Assembly (NCBI RefSeq): GCF_013149275.1
Contig: NZ_JABGNA010000005.1
Coordinates: forward strand, 430,045 to 494,044
Source: Mucilaginibacter sp. SG564
GTDB lineage: Bacteria; Bacteroidota; Bacteroidia; Sphingobacteriales; Sphingobacteriaceae
DNA length: 64,000 nucleotides
Direction: 5' to 3'
Numbering within the stretch: the first letter of the stretch is position 1; every line of letters begins with the position of its first letter. The notes below the pieces were generated by a model. It was not told the DNA's origin, did no database searches, and saw nothing but the letters and a program-made list of their open reading frames with translations. A program made the translations under genes and the position numbers. This document shows positions 36,631 through 46,640 of the stretch, one piece after another.

Positions 36631-37968
36631 ATGCAAATCTACCGTATCTTCTTCATTGATCAGCAATTCCAGTTTAACTGATTCGATGTTCTGGTCCGAT
36701 TTCCGGAGCACGGTGATATTATATCCGTTTGATTCTTTTTGTTCACCTACATCGGGGATCTTACCAAAGATATCGCCCAGCCAGCCGGATACAGTATCAA
36801 AGTCGCCATCCTCGGGCAGATCATGCGGCAAATGCTCATTTACATCATATATCGATGCCAGGGCATTTACAATAAATTCACGATCATTTACTTTTTCAAC
36901 GATAGGCTTTTCCTCATCGTATTCGTCCTGAATATCACCTACCAGCTCTTCCACAATATCTTCCAGGGTAACCATACCGGCGGTACCGCCAAACTCATCA
37001 AGCACAATCGCTATTTGAATGCGTTTCTGCTGCAGCTCGGCCATCAGATCGTTGATCTTTTTAGTTTCGGGAATAAAATAAGGTTTGCGGATAATATTTT
37101 TGAGTACGATCTCTTCATTACGGGCCAGCAATGGCAAAATATCCTTGGCGTGTACAATCCCGATGATCTTATCTATCACGTCATCATAAACAGGCATGCG
37201 CGAATATCCCTCTGTAATGATCATATCCAGCAATTCTTCTTTGGTGGAATTGATGTCGACGCCCGATATTTTAGTACGCGGTACCATGATATTTTTTACC
37301 ACGCGTTCATTAAAATCAAATACGTTTTGGATCAGTTCATGCTCGTTTGAATCCAGAGCGCCTGATTCTTTACCTTGCTCAAGCAGATATTGTAATTCTT
37401 CGGAGCTGTGATGGGCCTCTCCGCCTTCTAAAGTATTAATGCCTAAAAGCTTAAGGATAAAATTAGCAAAGCCGTTTAGCAACCAGATTAATGGCTTAAA
37501 GAATACAAAGAAAAATCTGAGTGGAAGAGAAACCGCCAACACCGTGCGTACCGATTTTTGAATGGCTATTGATTTGGGAGCAAGCTCACCAAATACAATA
37601 TGCAATACCGTAATAAAGGTAAAAGCCAGAATATGGCTTGCAGTAATAAACCCGTTTGAAAGATTTATCCCTACAGCCATAAAGCCTCTGATCACGATGT
37701 TTGTGGCAACTTCTTCGCCTACCACACCCAATGCCAGTGATGCGATGGTAATACCTAATTGCGTTGCCGCAAGGTAACCATCTAAATTATGTAATATGCC
37801 ACGTGCAACTTTGGCAACCCCGCTTCCCGATTTGGCTTTTATTTCAATTTGTGAGCCTCGTACCCTTACCATGGCAAACTCGGCGGCTACGAAGAAACCG
37901 TTGAGCAAAACCAGAAATACGGTTGCAATTAAATAAAAGGTACTTATTTCGTAATGCGCGGGGTCCAT
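36628..37968 (-). CDS. Membrane protein with DUF21, tandem CBS and CorC domains (CNNM/hemolysin-C family)
   Basis: In this 446-residue protein, four hydrophobic segments in residues 10-165 make the DUF21 domain. Two CBS domains follow (about 215-340, with VVKNIMVPRTKISGVDI and LDEFGGTAGMVTLEDIVEELVG), then a CorC/HlyC transporter-associated domain to the C-terminus. Family members export or sense magnesium and cobalt, and the gliding protein GldE has the same architecture. I do not assign GldE because gldD is not adjacent. It is 7 bases downstream of the pyrophosphatase gene. Confidence 0.9.
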   Translation of the reverse strand: MDPAHYEISTFYLIATVFLVLLNGFFVAAEFAMVRVRGSQIEIKAKSGSGVAKVARGILHNLDGYLAATQLGITIASLALGVVGEEVATNIVIRGFMAVGINLSNGFITASHILAFTFITVLHIVFGELAPKSIAIQKSVRTVLAVSLPLRFFFVFFKPLIWLLNGFANFILKLLGINTLEGGEAHHSSEELQYLLEQGKESGALDSNEHELIQNVFDFNERVVKNIMVPRTKISGVDINSTKEELLDMIITEGYSRMPVYDDVIDKIIGIVHAKDILPLLARNEEIVLKNIIRKPYFIPETKKINDLMAELQQKRIQIAIVLDEFGGTAGMVTLEDIVEELVGDIQDEYDEEKPIVEKVNDREFIVNALASIYDVNEHLPHDLPEDGDFDTVSGWLGDIFGKIPDVGEQKESNGYNITVLRKSDQNIESVKLELLINEEDTVDLH

Positions 37969-37975
37969 CTATTAA

Positions 37976-38521
37976 TTATTGCGTGACAGGAAAAGTAGTC
38001 TTATACAATTCCAAACTTTCTTGTATTACCTTATGGGCATAACGTACACCCAGCAAATGCTCAATGGTTACGTTTTTGCCTTCCAGTTTCTTGTAATCTT
38101 TAAAGAAACGTACAATCTCGGTCATGGCATGCGGGGGCAGCTCATTCAAGTCGTTAATATAATTTACCGACATATCATTTTTGGCTACCGCGATAATCTT
38201 ATCGTCCTGCTCGCCATTATCAACCATGTGCATTACACCTACTACTTTGGCCTCGATGATCGACATCGGGAATACGTCAATAGAGCATAACACCAGGATA
38301 TCAAGCGGATCTTTATCGTCACAATAAGTTTGCGGGATAAAGCCATAATTGGCCGGATACATTACCGACGAAAATAAAACACGGTCGAGTTTTAATAACC
38401 CTGAATCTTTATCAATTTCGTATTTAGCTTTTGAACCTTTGGGGATCTCGATGATCGCATTAACAACTTCAGGAATATTATCACCAGGAGAAACCTGGTG
38501 CCAGGGGTGTTGTGTACTCAT
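37976..38521 (-). CDS. ppa: Inorganic pyrophosphatase, soluble family I
   Basis: This 181-residue enzyme hydrolyses pyrophosphate and so pulls biosynthetic reactions forward. Family I hallmarks are [47 protein letters not shown] with the metal-binding Asp cluster, and the late [10 protein letters not shown]. The usual DGDPLDV box reads DKDPLDI here, a variant seen in this phylum. It is cytosolic and lies between DedA and the CBS protein on the minus strand. Confidence 0.95.
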   Translation of the reverse strand: MSTQHPWHQVSPGDNIPEVVNAIIEIPKGSKAKYEIDKDSGLLKLDRVLFSSVMYPANYGFIPQTYCDDKDPLDILVLCSIDVFPMSIIEAKVVGVMHMVDNGEQDDKIIAVAKNDMSVNYINDLNELPPHAMTEIVRFFKDYKKLEGKNVTIEHLLGVRYAHKVIQESLELYKTTFPVTQ

Positions 38522-38540
38522 TTAGTATATTCTGTTTATA

Positions 38541-39182
38541 TTATTTATTTTCTTTTGCTTCTATTATTTTCTTTCTGATATACGCTACAATCAACGGAAT
38601 AGAAGTAGCTATGATCAACCCTAAAACAATGTATTGCAGATAATCTTTTAACTGAGGGAAACGTTTTCCCAGAAAAAAACCGCTCAGGGTAAACGCGCAT
38701 ACCCAGGTTATACTGCCTATAAAGTTAAATAAAGTAAACCTCTTTATATCAACCTTTACCACACCTGCAAATATAGGGGCAAATGTTCTAACTATAGGGA
38801 AAAATCTACCTAAAATCAATGCCATGCCGCCATACTTGTTATAAAAATCGCTGGCCAGCGTCACGTATCGTTTTTTAAAGAACAGGGAATCATTCTTGTT
38901 GAACAATACCGGCCCCGTTCGATAGCCGAACCAATAACCGGCAAAATTGCCTAATACACCGGCACCTATAAGCGATAAAACTAATGTGGATATAGATACG
39001 TCGACTTTCCCTGCCGCGCACAGCAGGCCTGCCATGAACAGCAGATAATCTCCCGGTAAAAAAAAACCAAAAAACAGGCCGGTTTCAGCAAACACAACAA
39101 CAAGCAGGAGATAAAACCCTCCCCTGCTTATAATGGATTGAGCGTCCGTTAAATTTTGAAGGTATTCCCAAAAACTTTCCAT
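38541..39182 (-). CDS. DedA family membrane protein
   Basis: A 213-residue polytopic protein with the DedA/SNARE-associated pattern: FAETGLFFGFFLPGDYLLFMAGLL, GNFAGYWFGYRTGP, and GRFFPIVRTFAPIFAGVVKVDIKRF. The family includes flippases that return undecaprenyl phosphate or other lipids across the inner membrane. It has five or so membrane segments. It starts 57 bases after nuoN with no terminator between, so it may be read from the nuo promoter. Confidence 0.9.
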   Translation of the reverse strand: MESFWEYLQNLTDAQSIISRGGFYLLLVVVFAETGLFFGFFLPGDYLLFMAGLLCAAGKVDVSISTLVLSLIGAGVLGNFAGYWFGYRTGPVLFNKNDSLFFKKRYVTLASDFYNKYGGMALILGRFFPIVRTFAPIFAGVVKVDIKRFTLFNFIGSITWVCAFTLSGFFLGKRFPQLKDYLQYIVLGLIIATSIPLIVAYIRKKIIEAKENK

Positions 39183-39239
39183 TCACTATATCTGTAAAAC
39201 TACAAATATTAAATCAATTTGCAGTTATCCAGTAACCGA

Positions 39240-40616
39240 TTAAATAAACCGGGTAATGAAATCTGGGTAAACACCGATAAGAATAGTTACCAGCGCCGAA
39301 ATGATAAATACTATTTTATAATAAGCAGGTACTACCAGCTCTGTACGGTCGGCCGAGCGGAAGTACATAGCAATAATAACCCGGAAATAGTAAAAAATGC
39401 TGATGATGGCATTTATCACCGCTATAATAACCAGCCAAACATGGTACTTGGCAAGAGCTCCCGAGAACATGAAGAATTTACCCATAAAGCCGGCCGTAAG
39501 CGGTATACCAGCCAATGAAAGCATAGCTATGGTTAATACAAATGCCAGGAAAGGATTACTCTTACCCAAACCATTAAAGCTTTCAAAATTGTCGCTGCCG
39601 CTTTGTTGCTGAACCAGGATCAAACTACCAAAAGCGATGATCGAAGCGATAGAGTATGCTGTTGCATAAATAAATACCGAATTAGCCGAGCCAGAACCTA
39701 ATGCCACAATAGCAAATAACAGGTAACCCGCATGTGATATGCTCGAAAAAGCCAGCATGCGTTTAAAGCTTTGCTGATACAATGCGGTAATGTTCCCTAT
39801 AAATAAAGTGATAACGGTGATAACCAATATGATCGGCACCCAGAAATCTGACAGTGGCGCGAAACAAGCCGAGAACAGACGCAGGAAAGCGGCAAAGCCA
39901 GCGGTTTTTACCACAGTCGACATGAACGCGGTGATGAGCGTTGGCGCACCTTCGTACACATCCGGCGTCCAGAAATGGAATGGTGCCGCGCCTACTTTAA
40001 AGCAAAGCCCTACAATGATCAGTCCTACACCTGTGTAAAACATAGGATCGGTGTGCGGATGTGCTACAACCCAATCGCGGATCGCTTCCAGGCTAAATGA
40101 GCCTGTTGTGCCATATAATAACGTGATACCAAACAACAGAAAACCTGTTGAAAAAGCCCCCATTAAAAAGTATTTTAAAGCAGCTTCGTTTGATGCGAAA
40201 TCACTTTTCTTGATCCCAGCCAGGATGTACAAGCTTACCGACATAATCTCGATACCGATAAACAACATCACCAGGTTGTAGAACGATACCATCACAATGA
40301 TACCCGCCAATGAGAACAGGATAATAGCATAGTACTCCGCCACGTGTTTACTGATCTTATCAAAATATCCTTTTGACAACATCAGGATAAGCACAGTAGC
40401 TATAATAGTAATGCCGGAAAACGCGATAGAGAAATTATCAAACATCATCATACCGTTGTATATAGGCAGGGCAACATTATTCCATTGGGCAATAGCTAAG
40501 CCTAAGGCCGCCAGCAAACCAATAATAGTAACCGGTAATAACGCTTTTGTGGCTTTATATAAGCCCAGGTACAAAAGCACTATTGGTAAAACAGATATGA
40601 TGATTAAAGTATTCAT
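39240..40616 (-). CDS. nuoN: NADH-quinone oxidoreductase subunit N
   Basis: NuoN is one of three antiporter-like proton-pumping subunits of complex I. The 458-residue protein has about 14 membrane helices, the conserved Lys segment ALKYFLMGAFSTG (with the Glu-containing LFIGIEIMSVSLY before it) and FKVGAAPFHFWTPDVYEGAP. It closes the nuo gene set. A 52-base gap separates it from nuoM. Length agrees with the family. Confidence 0.96.
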   Translation of the reverse strand: MNTLIIISVLPIVLLYLGLYKATKALLPVTIIGLLAALGLAIAQWNNVALPIYNGMMMFDNFSIAFSGITIIATVLILMLSKGYFDKISKHVAEYYAIILFSLAGIIVMVSFYNLVMLFIGIEIMSVSLYILAGIKKSDFASNEAALKYFLMGAFSTGFLLFGITLLYGTTGSFSLEAIRDWVVAHPHTDPMFYTGVGLIIVGLCFKVGAAPFHFWTPDVYEGAPTLITAFMSTVVKTAGFAAFLRLFSACFAPLSDFWVPIILVITVITLFIGNITALYQQSFKRMLAFSSISHAGYLLFAIVALGSGSANSVFIYATAYSIASIIAFGSLILVQQQSGSDNFESFNGLGKSNPFLAFVLTIAMLSLAGIPLTAGFMGKFFMFSGALAKYHVWLVIIAVINAIISIFYYFRVIIAMYFRSADRTELVVPAYYKIVFIISALVTILIGVYPDFITRFI

Positions 40617-40668
40617 TTTATATTTTAAAAGCTCTGTAAGGTTATCTTCTCTTATACAGGGTTTATTA

Positions 40669-42135
40669 TTATTTAATGTTTATTGATCGTATTAAATTAT
40701 TAACAGCCGCTTCTGATATATGCAGAATAGGATGCGGATAAACACCTATTACGATGATCAGCACGCAAATAATACATAAGGTTAGTTTTTCAGATCCGCT
40801 AACATCGGTAAAAGTAGCGGTTAACTCATTGGTTTCGCCCTGCATTACATTTTTGTACATCCGCAGCATGTATACCGCACCAAAAATAATGGTTAAACCG
40901 GCAACGGTAGCCAGTGCAATATTGAAATAATGATATGCACTATATTCAAATACACCGTTAAGCAGTAAAAATTCACCCACAAAACCGTTGGTTAAAGGCA
41001 AGCCTACCGTACCTAATACTATAATTAAAAAAGCTATTGAAAATTTTGGCGCAACCTTGGCTATACCGCCAAGCTGGCTGATATCGCGGGTATTTAACCT
41101 GCGGCTGATGATATCCCAGATCAGGAACATACCTACCACATTGATACCATGGCTAAGCATTTGTATCATGGCTCCCTGTACGCCTATACTTGTCCACGCA
41201 AATATCCCCGCGGCTATTAGGCCAACGTGTGCTATAGACGAATAAGCCACCAGTCGTTTACCATCCTTTTGGTTAAAGGCGATCAGTGAAGCATATATGA
41301 TACCGATCACCGCTAATATCATCACCAGGCTTTGCCATTGTAAAAAACCAAGCGGCGCATTGGGTATTAACCAGCGGATAACACCATAGATACCCATTTT
41401 AAGCATAATACCTGATAACATCATGGTACCGGCAGTTGGTGCTTCGGTATAGGTATCGGGTTGCCAGGTATGGAACGGAAACAATGGCATCTTGATGGCA
41501 AAGGCCAGGAAAAATGCCCAGAATACCAGCGACTGATGTTTTGCATCCAACCCAAGGCGGTAAAACTCATGAATATCATATGTTTTGCCCGGCGACTGCA
41601 GGTACAGGTAAATGATACCTATCAGCATAAATAACGAACCGGCAAACGTGTATATAAAAAACTTAATGGTAATGCGGATACGATTTTCGCCACCCCATAA
41701 GGCACATATAAAATAGATAGGGATAAGCGCTGCTTCCCAGCCTACGTAGAACAAAAATCCGTCTAAAGCTGTAAATACAACTAACATACCGGCCTGCATA
41801 AACAATATCAAACCGTAAAAAGCACCTTCGTTATTGTGTTTGTGCTGATAGGTTGATAAAATAACAAGTGGTACCAGCAAGGTGGTCAACAGTATCATGA
41901 TCATACTGATACCATCGATACCGGCGCTAAAGTAAATGCCAAATTTAGGTATCCATGGTACGTCTATAGCAAACTGGGTACTTGCATCGGGTATAAATTT
42001 GCTTAAAAATAAACCGGCAATTACCAGTTCGGCAACTGAAAGAAATAATGCTGCATGTTTGGCAACCCCATTTTTTAATAAGGCTACTATAACTGCGGCT
42101 ACTACTGGTAAAAATATTAATATACTAACGGTCAT
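40669..42135 (-). CDS. nuoM: NADH-quinone oxidoreductase subunit M
   Basis: NuoM is an antiporter-like membrane subunit. The 488-residue protein has the essential Glu in FYVGWEAALIPIYF, KFFIYTFAGSLFMLIG, and FAIKMPLFPFHTWQPDTYTEAP with the conserved Lys, plus AYSSIAHVGLI. About 14 helices are visible. It sits between nuoL (23-base gap) and nuoN in standard order. Confidence 0.97.
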   Translation of the reverse strand: MTVSILIFLPVVAAVIVALLKNGVAKHAALFLSVAELVIAGLFLSKFIPDASTQFAIDVPWIPKFGIYFSAGIDGISMIMILLTTLLVPLVILSTYQHKHNNEGAFYGLILFMQAGMLVVFTALDGFLFYVGWEAALIPIYFICALWGGENRIRITIKFFIYTFAGSLFMLIGIIYLYLQSPGKTYDIHEFYRLGLDAKHQSLVFWAFFLAFAIKMPLFPFHTWQPDTYTEAPTAGTMMLSGIMLKMGIYGVIRWLIPNAPLGFLQWQSLVMILAVIGIIYASLIAFNQKDGKRLVAYSSIAHVGLIAAGIFAWTSIGVQGAMIQMLSHGINVVGMFLIWDIISRRLNTRDISQLGGIAKVAPKFSIAFLIIVLGTVGLPLTNGFVGEFLLLNGVFEYSAYHYFNIALATVAGLTIIFGAVYMLRMYKNVMQGETNELTATFTDVSGSEKLTLCIICVLIIVIGVYPHPILHISEAAVNNLIRSINIK

Positions 42136-42158
42136 GTTATATGGTAAACGCTTATCGT

Positions 42159-44075
42159 TTATATTTTAGTTAATCCAAATATGCTATACGCCAATACAGC
42201 AATAATTCCAAGTACCATGATAAATATGTAGAAACCTACATTACCGGTTTGCAATAAACGCAAGCCTTTACTGGTTTCCATAGTACCCTTACCCAATCCG
42301 TTCACCAAACCATCAATACCCAGGCGCTCCACCACATTATAAAAGAAGGTGGACAGAAAATCCAAAGGTTTACGGATGATCATATCATAAAGCTCATCGA
42401 TATAAAATTTATTGTAGGACAAACTGGTTAATGCCGGGCGCTCTTCTGTATCTGCAACCGGTATGCTGCCTCCTTTTGCATACTTAACATATGCATAAAT
42501 TAAGGCTACGAGAGCCACTGCTACCGAAATACCCATCAGCAGAAACTCTGTAGGAGCAGACATTTCATGTTCGCCCAATATTGCGTTTGATTTTTCAAAC
42601 ACAGGGGTCAAAAACTGCTCCAATAGGTGATGACCACCTAAGACTTTAGGCCTTCCGATAAAACCAGCTGTAGCGGACAGCACTGCAAGCACAATCAATG
42701 GGATAGTGATAGTTGCCGGCGACTCATGTAAATGATGTTCCTGCTCATGCGTACCACGGAACTTTCCGTAAAAAGTAAGGTAAAGCATCCGGAACATATA
42801 GAATGAGGTGAGCATGGCAGTAAATACACCGATGGCATAAAAGGTGGTGCTATGCGCGTAGGCATGGGCCAAAATTTCATCTTTTGAAAAGAAGCCAGAG
42901 AAAGGCGGGATACCAGCTATGGCGATAGTACCTACCAGCATAGTAACAAAGGTTATTTTGATCTTCCCTTTTAAGCCACCCATTTTGCGCATGTCCTGCT
43001 CGCCGCTCATGGCATGGATCACCGAACCAGCACCCAGGAACAATAAAGCTTTGAAGAAGGCATGTGTTAACACGTGGAAGAAAGCACCGGTGTAAGCACC
43101 AACGCCCAAACCTAAAAACATGTAACCCAATTGTGATACAGTTGAATAAGCCAGTACCTTTTTAATATCGGTTTGTGTTAAAGCAATCAGCGCCGCAAAC
43201 AAGGCCGTTGCCAAACCAATGATGGCTACCAGCTCCATCGTAAATGGAGACAGAGTATAGAAAATATTGGAACGCGCTATCATGTAAATACCGGCGGTAA
43301 CCATGGTAGCCGCATGTATCAATGCCGATACCGGTGTTGGGCCGGCCATCGCATCGGGCAACCACGTAAATAATGGTAATTGAGCCGATTTACCAACAGC
43401 CCCCACAAAAAGCAATAAAGTTATAGCAGTTAAAGGCACCGCTTCTTTCGCGGTTAAAGCTGCTGCTTTAGGAAATATGGTAGCAAAGTCAATGCTGCCA
43501 AAAAAATGTATGATCAAAAATATGCCTAATAAAAAGCCAAGGTCACCAATACGGTTCATGACAAAGGCTTTCTTGGCGGCATCGGCATAACTAGGATTGG
43601 TATACCAGAAACCGATAAGCAGGTACGAACATAAACCTACGCCTTCCCAGCCAATAAACATGATGAGATAGTTTGAACCCATCACCAGTAAAAGCATAAA
43701 GAACACGAACAGGTTGAGGTAGGCAAAGAATTTACCAAAGCCATTATCATCATGCATATAGCCTATTGAATACAGGTGGATGAGGAAACCAACACCCGTA
43801 ATGATCAACAGCATGATAGCACTTAACTGGTCGACCAAAAACGCAAAATGAATTTTAAGTTCGCCAACAGAGATCCAATCGAAATAAGTAATATTAATAG
43901 GATGGTCCGATGATTTGATCTGGAAGAAAACCGCCAGACTTAAACCAAAAGACACCAGTACCAGCAGGCTGCCAATAAAGCCGATTACGTTTTTTGATAA
44001 TGAATTGCGGCCAAGTCCGTTAATAATAAAACCGGCTAACGGTAATATAGGAATAAGCCAGATGTATTGATTCAT
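42159..44075 (-). CDS. nuoL: NADH-quinone oxidoreductase subunit L
   Basis: NuoL is the distal antiporter-like subunit with the long lateral helix. The 638-residue protein has FIGWEGVGLCSYLLIGFW, KSAQLPLFTWLPDAMAGPTPVSALIHAATMV-like core (quoted in part), and AYSTVSQLGYMFLGLG. The C-terminal 150 residues include the amphipathic lateral helix (DELYDMIIRKPLDFLSTFF) and the last anchor helix. A C/G-rich palindrome starts two bases before the ATG and separates it from nuoK. Confidence 0.97.
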   Translation of the reverse strand: MNQYIWLIPILPLAGFIINGLGRNSLSKNVIGFIGSLLVLVSFGLSLAVFFQIKSSDHPINITYFDWISVGELKIHFAFLVDQLSAIMLLIITGVGFLIHLYSIGYMHDDNGFGKFFAYLNLFVFFMLLLVMGSNYLIMFIGWEGVGLCSYLLIGFWYTNPSYADAAKKAFVMNRIGDLGFLLGIFLIIHFFGSIDFATIFPKAAALTAKEAVPLTAITLLLFVGAVGKSAQLPLFTWLPDAMAGPTPVSALIHAATMVTAGIYMIARSNIFYTLSPFTMELVAIIGLATALFAALIALTQTDIKKVLAYSTVSQLGYMFLGLGVGAYTGAFFHVLTHAFFKALLFLGAGSVIHAMSGEQDMRKMGGLKGKIKITFVTMLVGTIAIAGIPPFSGFFSKDEILAHAYAHSTTFYAIGVFTAMLTSFYMFRMLYLTFYGKFRGTHEQEHHLHESPATITIPLIVLAVLSATAGFIGRPKVLGGHHLLEQFLTPVFEKSNAILGEHEMSAPTEFLLMGISVAVALVALIYAYVKYAKGGSIPVADTEERPALTSLSYNKFYIDELYDMIIRKPLDFLSTFFYNVVERLGIDGLVNGLGKGTMETSKGLRLLQTGNVGFYIFIMVLGIIAVLAYSIFGLTKI

Positions 44076-44076
44076 A

Positions 44077-44212
44077 AGCCCCCTCTAAATCTCCCCCTTA
44101 AGGGTGAGACTTTTAGTTTTTTATTGTTTTATTTATATGCCTTCCTCGCAGAAGGTGTTAATTAGTTATTCATTTTCTAACCCTCCCCCTTCAGGGGGCC
44201 GGGGGGCTCTAC
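44077..44212. repeat. C/G-rich palindromic repeat between nuoL and nuoK
   Basis: Outer arms 'agccccctctaaatctcccc' (44077-44096) and 'ccctcccccttcagggggcc' with 'ggggggct' (44181-44210) are inverted. Each also has an internal hairpin, with 65 A/T-rich bases between them. The left end is two bases from the nuoL ATG and the right end overlaps the nuoK stop codon (44209-44211). Confidence 0.8.
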
Positions 44213-44538
44213 CATTTCAGCCTGTTCAGCACGTTGATGTCGATCGAATTGGTATTACGATATATCATCACGATGATGGCTAAGCCAACCGCTACTTCTG
44301 CAGCAGCCAATGCCATAATAAAGAACACGAAAACCTGTCCGCTGGCATCACCACGGTAAACCGAGAAAGCAGTAAGCAGCAAATTTACAGCGTTAAGCAT
44401 CAGCTCGACAGACATAAAGATCACGATAGCGTTACGGCGTATCAATACACCCACTACACCTATCGAAAAAATGATGGCACTTAATAATATGTAGTGATTA
44501 AGCGGTACCGCGTGTATGGTATTTGTTAAACTTTCCAT
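44209..44538 (-). CDS. nuoK: NADH-quinone oxidoreductase subunit K
   Basis: A 109-residue protein with three membrane helices and the conserved Glu in [20 protein letters not shown] that forms part of the central proton path, then [19 protein letters not shown]. It overlaps nuoJ by one base, so translation is coupled. Length is typical. Confidence 0.96.
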   Translation of the reverse strand: MESLTNTIHAVPLNHYILLSAIIFSIGVVGVLIRRNAIVIFMSVELMLNAVNLLLTAFSVYRGDASGQVFVFFIMALAAAEVAVGLAIIVMIYRNTNSIDINVLNRLKW

Positions 44539-45035
44539 TATGCAGTTTTAGGGTCTTTAGTAGCCAGCAAAACAGCGCCTACCATTGCCGATAACAGCAA
44601 TACCGACGATACTTCAAACGGCAGTAAAAATTCATTGAACAATACTTTACCCAGGTTTTTCACCAGGCCCAGATCGGGATTTTTTAATATCACCGGGTTT
44701 GATGCGGCTACCAGTTTTAAGGATGATGCCAAAGCAACCGCCAATATACCGCCGCCAAATACACCCGCTATTTTTACCATAAACGGCTTAACAGGTTCGC
44801 TCTCTTTATTGAGGTTGATCAGCATCAGCGTGTACAGGAACAATACCAGGATAGCCCCCATGTACACAATAAAATTAACGATGGCCAAAAACTGGGCATT
44901 CAGTAAAATATAGTGAATGGTGAACGTAAAAAAGGTAAGTATCAGGTAAAGGATACTATGTACCGGGTTTTTGGCCGAGATAACCAATATCGAAAAGAAT
45001 ATGGACAAAAACGCGATGAAGTAAAATGTACTCAT
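44538..45035 (-). CDS. nuoJ: NADH-quinone oxidoreductase subunit J
   Basis: A 165-residue membrane subunit with five helices and the NuoJ hallmark [20 protein letters not shown] containing the pi-bulge Tyr-Gly helix, preceded by [13 protein letters not shown]. It lies 58 bases after nuoI and directly coupled to nuoK. Confidence 0.95.
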   Translation of the reverse strand: MSTFYFIAFLSIFFSILVISAKNPVHSILYLILTFFTFTIHYILLNAQFLAIVNFIVYMGAILVLFLYTLMLINLNKESEPVKPFMVKIAGVFGGGILAVALASSLKLVAASNPVILKNPDLGLVKNLGKVLFNEFLLPFEVSSVLLLSAMVGAVLLATKDPKTA

Positions 45036-45093
45036 GTTTATATTTACAAAATACCCTTTCCCATTAAAGTTTGGGCAAAGGTATAAAACTTCT

Positions 45094-45591
45094 TTATTGA
45101 TTTAAGGGCGCCTCTACTAATTTGTCTTTACCGTAAATAAAATCCTTGCGCAAATAATCGGCAGGAACGTGATCACCGTCAAGATAAATAGCTTCTTTAG
45201 GGCAGGCCTCTTCGCACAGTCCGCAGAAAATGCAGCGCAGCATATTTATTTCATAAACAGCAGCATACTTTTCCTCGCGGTATAAATGCTCCTCTCCTGG
45301 CTGACGTTCAGCGGCAGTCATCGTAATGGCTTCGGCCGGGCATGAAAGGGCGCATAGTCCGCAGGCGGTACAGCGTTCCTTACCATTCTCATCGCGTTTT
45401 AGCGAGTGCATCCCTCTGAAGTTTTCTGAATATTCACGCTTTTCTTCAGGATAACTGATGGTAACCGGTTTCTTGAAAAAGTGTTTCATGGTAGTGGCAA
45501 GACCACCAGCAATAGCCGGCAGGTAAGCACGCTCTAAAAAATTGAGTGGCTTTACTTCCAGTACTTTTTTCTTATTACTTAATGATTCCAT
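45094..45591 (-). CDS. nuoI: NADH-quinone oxidoreductase subunit I
   Basis: NuoI carries two 4Fe-4S clusters that pass electrons toward N2. The 165-residue protein has two ferredoxin motifs, CTACGLCALSCPAEAI (from about residue 75) and CIFCGLCEEACPKEAI (from about 121), with all eight Cys in place. It starts five bases after the nuoH... stop in reverse order along the minus strand (nuoH ends at 45597). Confidence 0.96.
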   Translation of the reverse strand: MESLSNKKKVLEVKPLNFLERAYLPAIAGGLATTMKHFFKKPVTISYPEEKREYSENFRGMHSLKRDENGKERCTACGLCALSCPAEAITMTAAERQPGEEHLYREEKYAAVYEINMLRCIFCGLCEEACPKEAIYLDGDHVPADYLRKDFIYGKDKLVEAPLNQ

Positions 45592-45596
45592 TTTAA

Positions 45597-46640
45597 TTAA
45601 TATCCTAAGTGTGTAAGCAATGTACTACCTATACCGGTAAGCACAATGTTGGCAATAGCCAGTGGTATTAATATTTTCCAGCCCAGGTCCATCAATTGGT
45701 CATAACGGAAACGTGGTATTGTCCAGCGTACCCACATGAAAAAGAAAATGAACAGGAATATTTTAGCAAATAATACAACCACCCCTATAATTGCTGCCGG
45801 ATTTGCGCCAAGGCTCGCAGCAACATCGTCCATAAACGGATAGTTATACCCCCCCCAATATAAGGTAGCCATTACCGCCGATGATATAAACATGTTGATA
45901 TACTCCGCAAACAGGTAAAAACCCAGTTTCATGGATGAGTACTCGGTATGATAACCACCTACCAGCTCGGTTTCGCACTCAGGCAAATCAAACGGGGTAC
46001 GGTTGGTTTCGGCAAACGCGCATACAATAAACAGGATAAAACCAAGCGGCTGACGTATTATATTCCAGTGCCAGCTATGTTGTTGTTCGGCGATCTCTTT
46101 TAAACTCAGGGTACCGGTCAACATCAAAAGGGCAATGATGGATAAACCCATCGAAATTTCGTAACTGATATTTTGCGATGCCGCGCGGATAGCGCCAAGC
46201 AGCGAATATTTATTGTTTGATGCCCAGCCGCCTATCATCACACCATAAACGCCTAATGATACCACGCCAAATATGTAAAGCACACCTACATTGATATCAG
46301 TAACCTGTAAATCAAAAGTATGGCTGCCTATAGAGATAGCCTTCCCCCATGGAATAACCGCCGAACCTATACACGCTGTTAATATAGCCAATGACGGTCC
46401 CACGATAAACAGGAAACCTGTAGCGTTGGTCGGGATGATCTCTTCCTTTAAAAACATTTTGCCACCATCGGCCAGAGGCTGTAAAATACCCCACGGTCCG
46501 GCACGGTTAGGGCCAATCCTGTCCTGGAAAAATGCTGCTACCTTACGCTCTGCGTAAGTAGAGTACATGGCTACAACCAGGCTGATAGCGAATACGATCA
46601 CTATCAATACAATCCTAAATATTAAGTCGGCAGTTTCCAT
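45597..46640 (-). CDS. nuoH: NADH-quinone oxidoreductase subunit H
   Basis: NuoH links the peripheral arm to the membrane arm and forms the quinone tunnel. The 347-residue protein has AFFQDRIGPNRAGPWGILQPLADGGKMF-type segment (partly quoted), the acidic ETNRTPFDLPECETELVGGY loop, and RWTIPRFRYDQLMDLGWK, all conserved. Eight helices are expected. It overlaps nuoG by one base (TAATG type junction at 46640). Confidence 0.97.
   Translation of the reverse strand: METADLIFRIVLIVIVFAISLVVAMYSTYAERKVAAFFQDRIGPNRAGPWGILQPLADGGKMFLKEEIIPTNATGFLFIVGPSLAILTACIGSAVIPWGKAISIGSHTFDLQVTDINVGVLYIFGVVSLGVYGVMIGGWASNNKYSLLGAIRAASQNISYEISMGLSIIALLMLTGTLSLKEIAEQQHSWHWNIIRQPLGFILFIVCAFAETNRTPFDLPECETELVGGYHTEYSSMKLGFYLFAEYINMFISSAVMATLYWGGYNYPFMDDVAASLGANPAAIIGVVVLFAKIFLFIFFFMWVRWTIPRFRYDQLMDLGWKILIPLAIANIVLTGIGSTLLTHLGY

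Noticed and set aside
36628..37968. Naming the CBS/CorC protein GldE
   Set aside because: The architecture fits, but so do other CNNM/HlyC proteins, and gldD is not adjacent.
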